Assembly: GCA_023415635.1 (NCBI GenBank)
Contig: JAEZJV010000082.1
Span: 61,822 to 125,821, forward strand
Source of the DNA: Bacillota bacterium
Lineage (GTDB): Bacteria > Bacillota > Clostridia > Lachnospirales > Lachnospiraceae
Reading direction: 5' to 3'
Length of the DNA: 64,000 nt
Shown: positions 1-8,731 of the stretch, one piece after another
Position numbering within the stretch: the stretch's first letter is position 1
How the letters are laid out: each line of letters opens with the position of its first letter
Made by a program: the position numbers and the translations under genes
The notes under the pieces: generated by a model
Told to the model about the DNA's origin: nothing
The model's database searches: none
The model's input: only the letters and a program-made list of their open reading frames with translations

Positions 1-350
1 CTGGCCTGGGTCTTAGGTGAGGTACGGTTAATCTCATCCGCAAGAATAATGTTATTCACAATTGCTCCCTGTGAGTATTCAAATTTACCGGTTTGAAGAT
101 TATATATTGACAAACCCGTGACATCGCTTGGTAGTGTGTCCGGAGTAAATTGAATTCGTGTAAAACCACATTGGATAGTCTGTGCAATTGTTTTGGCAAG
201 AGTGGTTTTACCGACTCCCGGTACATCCTCAAGCAGCAGATGACCACCGGCCAGCAGGGTGACCAGTGTATATTCTATCACTTCCCTCTTACCGACAATA
301 ATCTGTTCCATATTATCTATGATTTCAGCTACTCTTCTTTGATTATCCAT
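1..350 (-). CDS. MoxR-family AAA+ ATPase (5' part; gene runs off the window)
   Basis: The gene begins at the ATG at 348-350 on the minus strand, preceded by GAAGAGGGGTAGAGG, and continues past position 1, so only about 116 residues are visible. They show the MoxR pattern: an N-terminal helical lead-in, Walker A GVGKTT around residue 50, the conserved FTPDTLPSDVTG stretch, and Walker B ILADEINR near the truncated end. MoxR ATPases act as chaperones for metal-ion or cofactor loading and usually sit upstream of a DUF58/VWA protein. That partner would lie outside this window. Family assignment is firm; the substrate is unknown. Confidence 0.93.
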   Translation of the reverse strand, partial: MDNQRRVAEIIDNMEQIIVGKREVIEYTLVTLLAGGHLLLEDVPGVGKTTLAKTIAQTIQCGFTRIQFTPDTLPSDVTGLSIYNLQTGKFEYSQGAIVNNIILADEINRTSPKTQA

Positions 351-392
351 CCTCTACCCCTCTTCTTTACTATTATAGTAAACTCTTACATT

Positions 393-422
393 ATTATACT
401 TTAGCTTCCTGATACAATGCAA
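393..422 (-). promoter_or_regulatory. Predicted sigma-A promoter of the moxR gene
   Basis: On the minus strand a TTGCAT box (417-422) and a TATAAT box (393-398) are separated by 18 bp, 43 bp upstream of the moxR start. Prediction from sequence only. Confidence 0.55.
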
Positions 423-504
423 GGTAAGAATTACATTAGATTTTGTATTTTCTATTGATTTTCTGTCTACTACCTTCTTATTTCTACTTTCTGTCAGGAA
501 CATA

Positions 505-556
505 AAAGGATGCCATTGATCTTATCCTTTCTACAGGTATCAGCAGCATCCCTTAT
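505..556 (-). terminator. Possible terminator after mtnN
   Basis: Downstream of the mtnN stop, AAGGGATGC and GCATCCTTT pair with one G-U pair around a long loop of about 34 nt, followed by a T-rich stretch. The long loop makes this a weak call. Confidence 0.35.
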
Positions 557-592
557 TATTAGTCAATTCTTCAGCATATGATATGTCTAAAG

Positions 593-1294
593 CTAATCCA
601 ATCTTTTTATCAATCCGACCAGAAGCTTCACTGTGTTCCTGATGGCTATTTCTTCAAAATCCTTATAGGTCATCTCAGCACTATGATCTGCTTTATCAGA
701 GATCGCTCTGATAATCAAAAACGGAATATTGTTTAAATATGCAGTATGAGCAATAGCTGCTCCCTCCATCTCTGTACAGTAACCGTCAAAATTATGTGTA
801 AGCCAGGCCTTCTTTTCCGAATCCGAGATAAACTGGTCTCCACTGACGATTCTCCCTGTATGAACTCCTATCTCGGGAACAACCTCTGAGCATACCTCTT
901 TTGCCAGTTTTATCAGTCTCTCATCTGCTTTAAAGACAGACTGCTCCATTCTAGGGATGACCCCGACAGGGTAGCCAAAGCCCGATGCATCCACATCATG
1001 CTGCAGTGTATCGGTAGATAGCACAATATCCGCAATATCTATTTCATTTCTCAAGGAGCCCGCCACGCCGGTATTGATTACCGTATCCACTCCAAACAGA
1101 TCTGCCAGAACCTGTGTACAGACAGCGGCGTTTACCTTACCGATACCGCAACGGACTATTACAACTTCCTTCTCCAGCAGCTTTCCCTCATAAAATTCCA
1201 TGGATGCGATTGTCTTCACAGTGACAGCCTGCATCTGTCCCTTCAGGATGTTCACTTCCTCATCCATTGCACCAATGATGCCAATTTTCTTCAT
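593..1294 (-). CDS. mtnN: 5'-methylthioadenosine/S-adenosylhomocysteine nucleosidase
   Basis: 233 aa, the usual length of MTA/SAH nucleosidases. The N-terminus has GIIGAMDEEV, with the acidic residue of the active-site entrance, and the C-terminal half has EMEGAAIAH and AISDKAD, the motifs holding the ribose-binding Glu and the catalytic Asp. The enzyme cleaves adenine from MTA, SAH and 5'-deoxyadenosine in the methyl cycle and in radical-SAM by-product removal. The start is supported by AAAGGAGAG 6 bp upstream. It is a single gene, divergent from the TSCPD-murG pair. Confidence 0.95.
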   Translation of the reverse strand: MKKIGIIGAMDEEVNILKGQMQAVTVKTIASMEFYEGKLLEKEVVIVRCGIGKVNAAVCTQVLADLFGVDTVINTGVAGSLRNEIDIADIVLSTDTLQHDVDASGFGYPVGVIPRMEQSVFKADERLIKLAKEVCSEVVPEIGVHTGRIVSGDQFISDSEKKAWLTHNFDGYCTEMEGAAIAHTAYLNNIPFLIIRAISDKADHSAEMTYKDFEEIAIRNTVKLLVGLIKRLD

Positions 1295-1433
1295 ATGCGT
1301 CTCTCCTTTATGCTATTGTATCCGATTTTTTACCAAACTTCAATACAAAGGATCAGAGTAAGAGTTTAGTGATCTCGTATTCCTCCTTGTGAGAAGCTGC
1401 TCCTGCTTCCTTCTCCCTGCTCAGAAAAATTAT

Positions 1434-1462
1434 TTGCAAATTCCTGTACTCTGAGATACAAT
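1434..1462 (+). promoter_or_regulatory. Predicted promoter for the TSCPD-murG pair
   Basis: TTGCAA (1434-1439) and TACAAT (1457-1462) with a 17-bp spacer lie 77 bp upstream of the first start codon. Prediction only. Confidence 0.5.
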
Positions 1463-1539
1463 GTACTCGGTTATGAGTATCCGGTGACACCGTCTTCTCA
1501 TAAACTAGATTAGATTTAGCTATAGAAAGGGATTATAAA

Positions 1540-1785
1540 ATGACCTACAAAACATCGGGTGTATGTAGCCGCGAAATCTGCTTTGAGATAGACGAAGAAA
1601 CCAACACCATCACTGAGCTCTTTTTTGTTGGAGGCTGTAACGGTAATACCAGCGGATTATCGCGACTGGTTGTCGGAATGAAGGTTGATGATGTGATCCG
1701 TAAATTAGAGGGAGTGACCTGCGATTTTCGTAAAACCTCCTGTCCGGATCAGCTGGCGAAGGCATTGAAGGAATGGAGGTCCTAA
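1540..1785 (+). CDS. TSCPD-domain protein (TIGR03905-like)
   Basis: 81 aa with the diagnostic TSCPDQLAKAL near the C-terminus and the paired pattern GVCSREI, GGCNGNTSGLSRLVVGM. Small stand-alone TSCPD proteins resemble the C-terminal domain of class II ribonucleotide reductases; the conserved Cys residues suggest metal or thiol chemistry, but the role is not established. An AAAGGG box precedes the ATG. The stop codon is one base before the murG start, so the two genes are probably translationally coupled. Confidence 0.85.
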   Translation: MTYKTSGVCSREICFEIDEETNTITELFFVGGCNGNTSGLSRLVVGMKVDDVIRKLEGVTCDFRKTSCPDQLAKALKEWRS

Positions 1786-1786
1786 C

Positions 1787-2851
1787 ATGAAACGCATCGT
1801 ATTAACCGGAGGGGGTACTGCAGGACACGTTACACCCTGCATCGCATTATTACCGCAGCTGACACAGGAAGGCTTTGACATTCAGTATATCGGTTCTTAC
1901 AACGGAATAGAACGCAAGCTGATTGAAGAATATAAAGTCCCATACCATGGCATATCCTCCGGAAAGCTGAGAAGATATTTTGATCCTAAGAACTTCTCCG
2001 ACCCTTTCAAGGTTATTAAAGGTTATCTGGAAGCAAGCAAAATATTAAAAAGCCTCAAGCCGGATGTTGTTTTTTCCAAAGGCGGCTTTGTTACAGTTCC
2101 TGTTGTGTTAGCAGCCAGACATCATAAAATACCTGTCATTATACATGAGTCGGATATGACTCCGGGCCTTGCGAACAAGCTGGCACTTCCTTCTGCAACT
2201 AAGGTATGTGTTAATTTCCCAGAGACTCTGAAGTATTTCCCTGCGGGCAAGGCCGTCCTGACCGGTACACCTATACGGAAGGAGCTTTTCTCTGGTAATA
2301 AGCTTCGCGGTCTTGATTTCTGCGGTTTTTCCGTAAACCGGCCGGTACTGCTTATAGTCGGCGGAAGCTCCGGATCCCGTGCAATTAATGACGTAATCAG
2401 AGGAATGCTGCCTACTCTGCTCCGAGATTTTCAGATTATCCATCTTTGTGGAAAGGGTAACTTAGACGAGCGCTTTAATGATACCACAGGCTATATACAA
2501 TTTGAATATATTCAGGCTGAATTAAGTGATTTACTTGCCGCCGCCGATATCGTTATCTCCAGAGCTGGAGCCAATGCTATCTGTGAGCTTTTGGCTCTTA
2601 GGAAGCCTCATATTCTTATACCGCTTCCTGCTGCCGCAAGCCGCGGTGATCAGATCTTGAATGCAGATTCCTTCGAGCATCAGGGCTTTTCCTATGTGCT
2701 CAGGGAAGAGGATTTAAGCCTCAGCAATTTACAAAAAGCAATCAAGGCAGTAACCGAGAATAAACAGGATTACATAAATTCCATGGAAAAAAGTGAGCTG
2801 AACAACTCTACCGATACCATTATAAGATTAATTAAAGAAGCCATAAAATAA
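1787..2851 (+). CDS. murG: UDP-GlcNAc--MurNAc-pentapeptide-undecaprenol GlcNAc transferase (MurG)
   Basis: 354 aa GT-B glycosyltransferase. The N-terminal TGGGTAGHVTP (residues 7-17) is the MurG G-loop that approaches lipid I, and the C-terminal half has SRAGANAICELLAL and PLPAAASRGDQ, the UDP-GlcNAc-binding signature. It adds GlcNAc to lipid I at the inner face of the membrane to make lipid II. Here it lies outside a mur/div cluster, coupled to a TSCPD gene, as in some Clostridia that carry a second or relocated murG. Whether another murG exists cannot be told from this window. A GGAGG sits 8 bp before the ATG. Confidence 0.93.
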   Translation: MKRIVLTGGGTAGHVTPCIALLPQLTQEGFDIQYIGSYNGIERKLIEEYKVPYHGISSGKLRRYFDPKNFSDPFKVIKGYLEASKILKSLKPDVVFSKGGFVTVPVVLAARHHKIPVIIHESDMTPGLANKLALPSATKVCVNFPETLKYFPAGKAVLTGTPIRKELFSGNKLRGLDFCGFSVNRPVLLIVGGSSGSRAINDVIRGMLPTLLRDFQIIHLCGKGNLDERFNDTTGYIQFEYIQAELSDLLAAADIVISRAGANAICELLALRKPHILIPLPAAASRGDQILNADSFEHQGFSYVLREEDLSLSNLQKAIKAVTENKQDYINSMEKSELNNSTDTIIRLIKEAIK

Positions 2852-2854
2852 CAA

Positions 2855-2942
2855 TAGGGCTGTTGCAAAATAATGTTCCTGCATCATGACGGAGAGCTTT
2901 CGATCTCCCTCCTGTGGCATAGGAATTATCTTGCACAGCCCT
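2855..2942. terminator. Long-stem bidirectional terminator between murG and the HIT gene
   Basis: Arms starting AGGGCTGTTGCAA and ending TTGCACAGCCCT pair imperfectly over about 22 bp around a 40-nt loop that contains its own GGAGA/TCTCC hairpin. It lies between two convergent genes, so it probably serves both. Confidence 0.6.
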
Positions 2943-2977
2943 GCTCTATTATATGAAGTGCACCGTTAGGCTTAAAA

Positions 2978-3391
2978 TTATAACCTTCCCGCTATGGCTG
3001 CCGCAAGTGCTGCTGCCTCACCTTCTTCATATTTTCCCGGAGTCCAGGTGGTCTTCACCTGATCACCCTGATATCTTGGAATCAGATGCATATGGAAATG
3101 GAATATCGTCTGTCCTGCTGCCTCACCATTATTCTGTAGCAGATTGATTCCGTCGCATGAGAGCTCTGCCTGTATTGCTTTTGCTACCTTTCTGGCCACT
3201 AAAAGCCCTTTAGCTGCAGTAACATCATCCAGTTCAAACAGATTCGCATAATGCTTTTTGGAAACTATAATGACATGTCCCTTTGCGGCAGGAAAGATAT
3301 CCATAATCACCTTAAAATCCTCGTCCTCATAAATGGTCGCCGAAGGAATTTCTCCGGCTATGATTTTACAGAAAATACAATTACTTTGCAT
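2978..3391 (-). CDS. HIT-family (Hint-like) nucleotide hydrolase
   Basis: 137 aa. It shows the N-terminal zinc-type CIFCKI with IPSATIYED, a central KGHVIIVSKKHY, and the C-terminal histidine triad HFHMHLIPR. Hint-type proteins hydrolyse AMP-lysine or other nucleoside phosphoramidates; the physiological substrate in Clostridia is unclear. The start follows an AGGAGGTGCTTT ribosome binding site. Single gene, convergent with murG. Confidence 0.92.
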   Translation of the reverse strand: MQSNCIFCKIIAGEIPSATIYEDEDFKVIMDIFPAAKGHVIIVSKKHYANLFELDDVTAAKGLLVARKVAKAIQAELSCDGINLLQNNGEAAGQTIFHFHMHLIPRYQGDQVKTTWTPGKYEEGEAAALAAAIAGRL

Positions 3392-3498
3392 AAAGCACCT
3401 CCTATGTCGATTGTTGTTTCTTCATTTATATTGCATGATCTTCCAAAATTTGATACTATAATGATTAAGGTAAGTATTAAACCAAAGGGGGTTAAAGC

Positions 3499-4251
3499 AT
3501 GGTATCCAAATTTAATAATGACACACTTGCCGGTATGATAAAGGCCAATCCAGATCTAGAGAATATTATTCAGACCGTCATCGCGGCCAATAAAAATACT
3601 ACCTCCATGTTTGTTCACGAGCTTCGTAATCCTCTTGCCCTGCTGAAGGGCACGGTACAGTATATCGAATTGAAACATCCGGAAGTGAAGGAGTTCAAAT
3701 ACTGGGATCAGGTTCAGGATCTGATCAATGATATGGAGAATATTATGCAGGACGCATCTATGCTGAATAATTCCATGCTCTTAAACAGAGAAACCACGGA
3801 TTTGATTACTTTGTTGAATAGTATCCTTAGCAATTTTATGCCGCAGGCTCTGACTCAGCAGATTGATCTTGCAATGAACATAGCTCCCGGCTGCGAAAAA
3901 TATTTTACCTCCTACAGCTGTGATGGTGGTAAATTAAAGCAGGTATTTACCAATATGATTAAAAATGCTTTTGAAGCCACAAAACCCGGAAATTTTATTC
4001 ATATCAGCCTTTCTGCTTATCCCGAGGACAATCCTAATCCACGTAAGCTGTCCATAAGCCTAAGCAACAATGGGTTGCCCATCCCCGAAGCGGCACTTGA
4101 GAGTATTTTTCAGCCCTTTGTCTCCTATAAGAAGGGTGGCACCGGCGTTGGTCTTGCTCTGGTACAGAGGATTATCAATCTTCATTATGGCAGTATCTCC
4201 GTCACCTCGGATGAGAGCCTGACGACCTTTACCATTCTGCTTCCGTTATAA
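3499..4251 (+). CDS. Soluble sensor histidine kinase
   Basis: 250 aa without membrane segments or a recognisable input domain. The H-box FVHELRNPLALLKG is near residue 40, followed by an N-box NMIKNAFEAT and a G2-type GGTGVGLALV near the C-terminus. The layout resembles short KinB/Spo0-type cytoplasmic kinases. No response regulator is adjacent, so it is an orphan; a phosphorelay role in this spore-former is possible but only inferred. Start preceded by AAAGGGGGTTAAAGC. Confidence 0.88.
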   Translation: MVSKFNNDTLAGMIKANPDLENIIQTVIAANKNTTSMFVHELRNPLALLKGTVQYIELKHPEVKEFKYWDQVQDLINDMENIMQDASMLNNSMLLNRETTDLITLLNSILSNFMPQALTQQIDLAMNIAPGCEKYFTSYSCDGGKLKQVFTNMIKNAFEATKPGNFIHISLSAYPEDNPNPRKLSISLSNNGLPIPEAALESIFQPFVSYKKGGTGVGLALVQRIINLHYGSISVTSDESLTTFTILLPL

Positions 4252-4301
4252 GACAGCCTGCTGTCAGGTAAGCTTTTGCACCTTAGGAATTGTCTATCAA
4301 T

Positions 4302-4360
4302 ACCCTCAGGAACAGTGAACTCCTTTTTCGGATAATATCTGTCCTGAGGGTCTATTATTT
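4302..4360 (+). terminator. Terminator after the orphan histidine kinase
   Basis: ACCCTCAGGAACAG and CTGTCCTGAGGGT form a stem with one bulge, followed by a T-rich run. It separates the kinase from the convergent flavodoxin-SCP2 gene. Confidence 0.6.
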
Positions 4361-4406
4361 AAGTGGCATATACAGTAAATATCGATCCTGGCTTTGCGGG
4401 GGATCA

Positions 4407-5408
4407 TTACAATATATTGAATTGGAAGACCTGGTCAAAGGTACGAAGCGTCTTAAAGTTCCCCTTTGCAGTTAGTTCACCCGACATAAAGGCCCCCTGG
4501 AAGGTAATCCGTCCAAGGACCAGCTTGTTCATCACCGCATGGGTTGTCTTAGCCATAACGTCTGCATCCGTCTTTTCACCGTAGTAACATTTTAATCGCT
4601 TATTATTAATCTCCACGACTAAATTTTTCTTCACATCGGAAAGCTGAATACTATAGGACGCTACAAAGTCATCAATCGGATGGAAATTGTCCTTTAGATT
4701 CTTTATAAAATCCTGACTTCCTTCCCCATCACTATTATTGTCCAGCATCTCCTTGAACATCTGTGTCAACTCTTCAATATCCTCTTTCTGTTTCTTCACA
4801 TAAGTATCATCCGATACATAGACGGAAAGCTGCTCACTTTCCTGTGGTGTAAGTACGATGGAGCTGCTCCGCAGTAAATTCTGCTTCACGGCCGCGTTAC
4901 TGGTTGGTAAAATCTTCGTCTTCTGATGGATGGTACGGTAATAAGCCTCCGCTTTCTTCTCTATGATTTCAGCAAAATCCTTATTCGTCTCAAATTCAAC
5001 ATGCTCCTCCACATAGGCACCCAGACCACTGACCGGATTTCCTCCGAGTATCTCCCATGCTTTAATTAAGTAAAGCTCTGCATCCCGCTCCCCATAGGTG
5101 CTGGCAATGGCTACAGGCAACATATAAAGCTTACTAAGCTTATCCTTATCAGCGTAGAGCCAGCAGGCATCCAGAAACTGTTGCATCAGGCCGCCGATAC
5201 CAAACCATTCCACGCTTACAGCAAGAATAATACCGTCAGCTTCCTTTAAGGTCTTGGGAAGCATTGATATCTGTTTCTTCTCTTCATACAGATTATATCT
5301 GGTAACCTGTACCCTGAGCTCCTCCAACACCGCGGTCAGCTTGCTTATGACATAGAGCGTCGGGTCCTCAATCAAACCTCTGCCGCCATAATAGATATTA
5401 ATTTTCAT
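4407..5408 (-). CDS. Flavodoxin-like/NAD(P)H oxidoreductase domain fused to a C-terminal SCP2-like domain
   Basis: 333 aa. Residues 1-170 have the flavodoxin-fold plan (MKINIYYGGRG, then ADGIILAVSVEWFGIGGLMQQFLD, then ASTYGERDAELYL) of NADPH-dependent FMN reductases. Residues about 225-333 look like an SCP2 sterol-carrier fold (a charged helix, then KNLVVEINNKRLKCYYGEK and ending GNFKTLRTFDQVFQ). The middle is a charged linker. The fold calls rest on pattern recognition. The start overlaps the rhomboid stop by 4 bp, so it is the last gene of the glpK-rhomboid operon. A redox enzyme with a built-in lipid-binding module is the likely reading; the substrate is unknown. Confidence 0.75.
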   Translation of the reverse strand: MKINIYYGGRGLIEDPTLYVISKLTAVLEELRVQVTRYNLYEEKKQISMLPKTLKEADGIILAVSVEWFGIGGLMQQFLDACWLYADKDKLSKLYMLPVAIASTYGERDAELYLIKAWEILGGNPVSGLGAYVEEHVEFETNKDFAEIIEKKAEAYYRTIHQKTKILPTSNAAVKQNLLRSSSIVLTPQESEQLSVYVSDDTYVKKQKEDIEELTQMFKEMLDNNSDGEGSQDFIKNLKDNFHPIDDFVASYSIQLSDVKKNLVVEINNKRLKCYYGEKTDADVMAKTTHAVMNKLVLGRITFQGAFMSGELTAKGNFKTLRTFDQVFQFNIL

Positions 5409-6562
5409 GTAGTAACCTCTCCTCCTGATAAATTCTTTACGGGTCTACGGTAAATCAGTGCCGCCAGAACAAATCCTGCCACAAAGCCTCCGACATGAGC
5501 AGCCTGGTCAATCCGGGTATTCGCGATACCGCTATAAAGGCTGAGTACCACAAACACTATCATCTGTCTGGTACTGATCTCCTCCAGTCTTCCACGATTC
5601 ACTATTACGATAAGCAGCATGGCACCCACAACTCCAAAGATAGCTCCGGATGCTCCTATGGAGATGGTGGTTCCTTCCGTCATTCGGTTATATTCTTCCC
5701 ACATATTATAACCGATTGAAGCAAACCCCGCAAGAATTCCCCCACCTATATAGATTATTAGATATTTCACCTTTCCTACTGCATGTTCCAGGTGATATCC
5801 CACAAAGAGCAGTACCAGCATATTATTAAACAGATGGCTTAAGTCCGCATGTAAAAACATAGAGGTCAGAATACGATAGTATTGTCCCTCCTTTAGCACA
5901 TAGAACCAGGATAGTGCACCCTTTGCCAGCGTTTTGTCCGTACCCCCAAAGACCGGTATAAAGTATGACAGAATAAATGCTAACACATTCAAAAGAAGGA
6001 TGCACGTATTTACCGGAGTGAGTATCCTGTCTTTTCTTTGTGGCGGCTGTGGTATCGAAGCATAATCCACCGGTATGTGAGAGCCGGTCTCCGATTCTCT
6101 CTGCTCCAGATTTAAGAGAAATTCTTCTTCCAGCTGCTGTTCTATTTTGCTTCTAAAATCCTGTAGCTCATCAGTTAGGTGGTATTCGCCAAAATGATTT
6201 TCGTATAACATCAGACGCAGGTGAATCAGATCAATAATCCAATGGTCATCCTCCGGCTGATTAATACAGAGCAGTCTCGCCTTCTCAGGGGAGGCCGTCA
6301 GAATAAGACTCAGCAGCTGAATATTCGTTGAGTCGCTACAATTAATACTTTGCTTCATCTTCTCTAAGATATGTCCATATTGCTCCCTGGTAAACTCATT
6401 GCCGTCAATCATATGGATGACGGATATAATCCTAAGTAAGGAGTCACCACCGGTATTGTTATTCGTCTCTATTCGATAGAAAAGATAAATTCCGGAATTA
6501 TTGGAATTCATTCTGATAAAACTCATGTCGGTTAAGATTGCGTCCAGTCTTTTTTCTATCAT
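5405..6562 (-). CDS. Rhomboid-family intramembrane serine protease
   Basis: 385 aa. The first ~190 residues are soluble and not recognised. The C-terminal half carries six to seven membrane segments with HLFNNMLVLLFVGYHLE, the catalytic-serine motif GASGAIFGVVGAM, and the catalytic-histidine motif AAHVGGFVAGF. It cleaves membrane proteins within the bilayer. I start at the ATG at 6560-6562, which has AAAGGA 6 bp upstream; an in-frame ATG 27 bp earlier lies inside glpK with no ribosome binding site. Operon with glpK (10-bp gap) and the flavodoxin-SCP2 gene (4-bp overlap). Confidence 0.9.
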   Translation of the reverse strand: MIEKRLDAILTDMSFIRMNSNNSGIYLFYRIETNNNTGGDSLLRIISVIHMIDGNEFTREQYGHILEKMKQSINCSDSTNIQLLSLILTASPEKARLLCINQPEDDHWIIDLIHLRLMLYENHFGEYHLTDELQDFRSKIEQQLEEEFLLNLEQRESETGSHIPVDYASIPQPPQRKDRILTPVNTCILLLNVLAFILSYFIPVFGGTDKTLAKGALSWFYVLKEGQYYRILTSMFLHADLSHLFNNMLVLLFVGYHLEHAVGKVKYLIIYIGGGILAGFASIGYNMWEEYNRMTEGTTISIGASGAIFGVVGAMLLIVIVNRGRLEEISTRQMIVFVVLSLYSGIANTRIDQAAHVGGFVAGFVLAALIYRRPVKNLSGGEVTT

Positions 6563-6572
6563 ATTCAGTCCT

Positions 6573-8066
6573 TTAATCTTCCCATGCAAAGGATCGTTTC
6601 ACAGCCTTCTTCCATCCGGCAATCAAAGTCTCCCTTTTTTCCTGTGACATATCCGGGCAAAAGGTCTCAGCCAAAGCCCAATTCCTCCTGATTTCCTCCC
6701 TGTCCTTCCAGAAACCGACTGCAAGCCCTGCCAGATAAGCGGCTCCGAGAGCGGTGGTCTCAATACATTCCGGTTTTAATACCTCCGTATTTAGGATATC
6801 TGCTTGAAATTGCATCAGAAAACTATTAGCACAGGCACCACCGTCTACTTTAAGGGCTTTCAGTGTAATTCCCGAATCTCCCTCCATTGCCTTCAGCACA
6901 TCCTGAGTCTGATAAGCAATAGCCTCCAATGTCGCACGAATGATATGATCCCGGTTACAGCCCCGGGTAATGCCTACAATTGCTCCCCTGGCATACTGAT
7001 CCCAATAAGGTGCACCAAGGCCTGCAAAGGCCGGAACAACATAAACCCCGTTCGTATCAGGAACCTGCATAGCGAACTTTTCGCTTTCCGCAGCATTACG
7101 GATTAACTGAAGTTCATCACGGAGCCATTGTATGGCTGCTCCTGCAACAAATACACTTCCCTCCAGCGCATAAGAGACCTCCGGTCCGATGGAGGCTGCG
7201 ATTGTTGTGATCAGTCCATGCTTGGAGACGATAGCTTCATTTCCGGTATTCATAAGCAAGAAGCATCCGGTCCCGTAAGTATTTTTCACATCACCCTTAT
7301 TGTGGCAGCATTGGCCAAATAGCGCCGCCTGTTGATCCCCCGCTGCTCCTGCGATAGCAATAGCCTCACCAAATAGTGCTCTGTCGGTATAACCATAGAT
7401 GCAGCTTGAGGCCTTAACCTCCGGAAGCATTTGAACAGGAATATCAAGCTCCTCTAATATCTTCTCGTCCCAGGTCAGTCTTCTGATATCAAAAAGCATA
7501 GTCCTGGATGCGTTCGTATAGTCTGTAACAAAAGCCCTTCCTTTGGTCAGATTCCATATGATCCAGGTATCCACCGTACCAAAGAGCAGTTCTCCGGCTT
7601 CTGCTGCTTCCCGTGCTCCTGCTACATGATCCAGAATCCACTTAATCTTTGTTCCCGAGAAATAAGCATCGGGTATGAGTCCTGTCTTAGCCTTAATATA
7701 GGCTTCAAGCCCCTTTGACTTCAATTCCTCTATCATATCTGAGGTTCTGCGGCATTGCCACACGATGGCATTATAGACAGGCTGCCCGGTATTCTTATTC
7801 CATACAATTGTTGTTTCCCGTTGGTTCGTAATGCCGATGGAAGCGATTTGTTCGGCATTGATACTAATCTTTGCCATGGCCTCCGTAGCGACGGAGATCT
7901 GGGAGGACCAGATTTCCATCGGGTCATGTTCAACCCAGCCGGGCTTGGGATATATCTGAGTAAATTCCTTCTGAGCTATGCTTTTCATTTTTCCCTGCTT
8001 ATCAAAAATAATGCACCTGGAGCTTGTCGTGCCCTGGTCAAGAGCCATTATATATTCTTTCAACAT
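6573..8066 (-). CDS. glpK: Glycerol kinase
   Basis: 497 aa, standard FGGY-kinase length. The N-terminal ALDQGTTSSRCIIFD is the ATPase phosphate-1 loop, WQCRRT and SGTKIKWILDHV bind glycerol, GAAGDQQAALFGQ is the phosphate-2 loop, and KVDGGACANSFLMQFQADI is the C-terminal FGGY signature. It phosphorylates glycerol to glycerol-3-phosphate. GGAGG lies only 2 bp before the ATG; translation could also begin at the following TTG (5-bp spacing). It is the first gene of a three-gene minus-strand operon. Confidence 0.96.
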   Translation of the reverse strand: MLKEYIMALDQGTTSSRCIIFDKQGKMKSIAQKEFTQIYPKPGWVEHDPMEIWSSQISVATEAMAKISINAEQIASIGITNQRETTIVWNKNTGQPVYNAIVWQCRRTSDMIEELKSKGLEAYIKAKTGLIPDAYFSGTKIKWILDHVAGAREAAEAGELLFGTVDTWIIWNLTKGRAFVTDYTNASRTMLFDIRRLTWDEKILEELDIPVQMLPEVKASSCIYGYTDRALFGEAIAIAGAAGDQQAALFGQCCHNKGDVKNTYGTGCFLLMNTGNEAIVSKHGLITTIAASIGPEVSYALEGSVFVAGAAIQWLRDELQLIRNAAESEKFAMQVPDTNGVYVVPAFAGLGAPYWDQYARGAIVGITRGCNRDHIIRATLEAIAYQTQDVLKAMEGDSGITLKALKVDGGACANSFLMQFQADILNTEVLKPECIETTALGAAYLAGLAVGFWKDREEIRRNWALAETFCPDMSQEKRETLIAGWKKAVKRSFAWED

Positions 8067-8111
8067 ATCCTCCCTCTGCCACTAATTCGGCTTACTTTCT
8101 ACATACTAGCA

Positions 8112-8152
8112 GCGAATGATTAAGCTTCCACTTCATTATCATAATCATTCGC
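8112..8152. repeat. Inverted repeat upstream of glpK
   Basis: GCGAATGATTA (8112-8122) and its exact complement (8142-8152) are 19 bp apart, 46 bp upstream of the glpK start. It may be an operator or a leader hairpin. Confidence 0.5.
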
Positions 8153-8221
8153 TAAATCTTCTAAAAATAATCACCCTAAATTAGTCTTCATAAATTAATC
8201 TTCTGATTTATCATTAAAATT

Positions 8222-8259
8222 ATCTTCTAATCAAATCTTCTAATCAAATCTTCTAATCC
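8222..8259. repeat. 13-bp AT-rich tandem repeat
   Basis: Three head-to-tail copies of ATCTTCTAATCAA (the last incomplete) lie in the glpK upstream region, with looser AATCTTCT-like words on both sides from 8155 to 8300. The 8067-8323 gap holds no gene. Confidence 0.7.
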
Positions 8260-8323
8260 TTCTTCTAATTTATCTTATACAAGATCATCAGCCTTATCTT
8301 CTCATCAATCCTCAGTATGAACT

Positions 8324-8587
8324 TCAACCTTCGAGGGCAGCCAAAATGATGACTGCGACCGCAGCAATCGCCAGTATCACATCCCCTAATAATAAAATCC
8401 AGTAAAAGATCCGGCTCCTTTGCTTAGCTTTTATCTTTTCCTGCAGCTTCATAGCCGTATTCCAGATCAGACCCAATGAAAACAGTAATAGCAATACTCC
8501 TTTAATAATTGCATTACCAATGAAGTTCGCGATAACCAGAAACAGCAGCAGGATTACCACATAAAACACATCATATCGTCTCTTCAA
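8324..8587 (-). CDS. Small three-TM membrane protein
   Basis: About 87 aa starting KRRYDVFYVVILLL. Three hydrophobic segments are visible (about residues 5-22, 25-41 and 60-83) separated by a basic loop KLQEKIKAKQRSR. No family is recognised. The start is inferred as TTG at 8585-8587 because a perfect GGAGGT lies 6 bp upstream of it; the in-frame ATG at 8603-8605 overlaps that ribosome binding site and has none of its own. Confidence 0.65.
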   Translation of the reverse strand: MKRRYDVFYVVILLLFLVIANFIGNAIIKGVLLLLFSLGLIWNTAMKLQEKIKAKQRSRIFYWILLLGDVILAIAAVAVIILAALEG

Positions 8588-8731
8588 GTCAGTACCTCCA
8601 ATCATGTAAAAATCGATTGCTTCAATAGTATTGTATACTCTGGTTCCAATATTTACAAGGCTTTTATTGCTGCATGGAATTCACAGAGTAAGCTGTTTCT
8701 CTGAATAAATCTTGCACCCTATTAGTGTAGC

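Noticed and set aside
8222..8259. 13-bp repeats as an origin iteron array
   Set aside because: Only three copies in low-complexity AT-rich DNA, with no replication gene or DnaA-box cluster.
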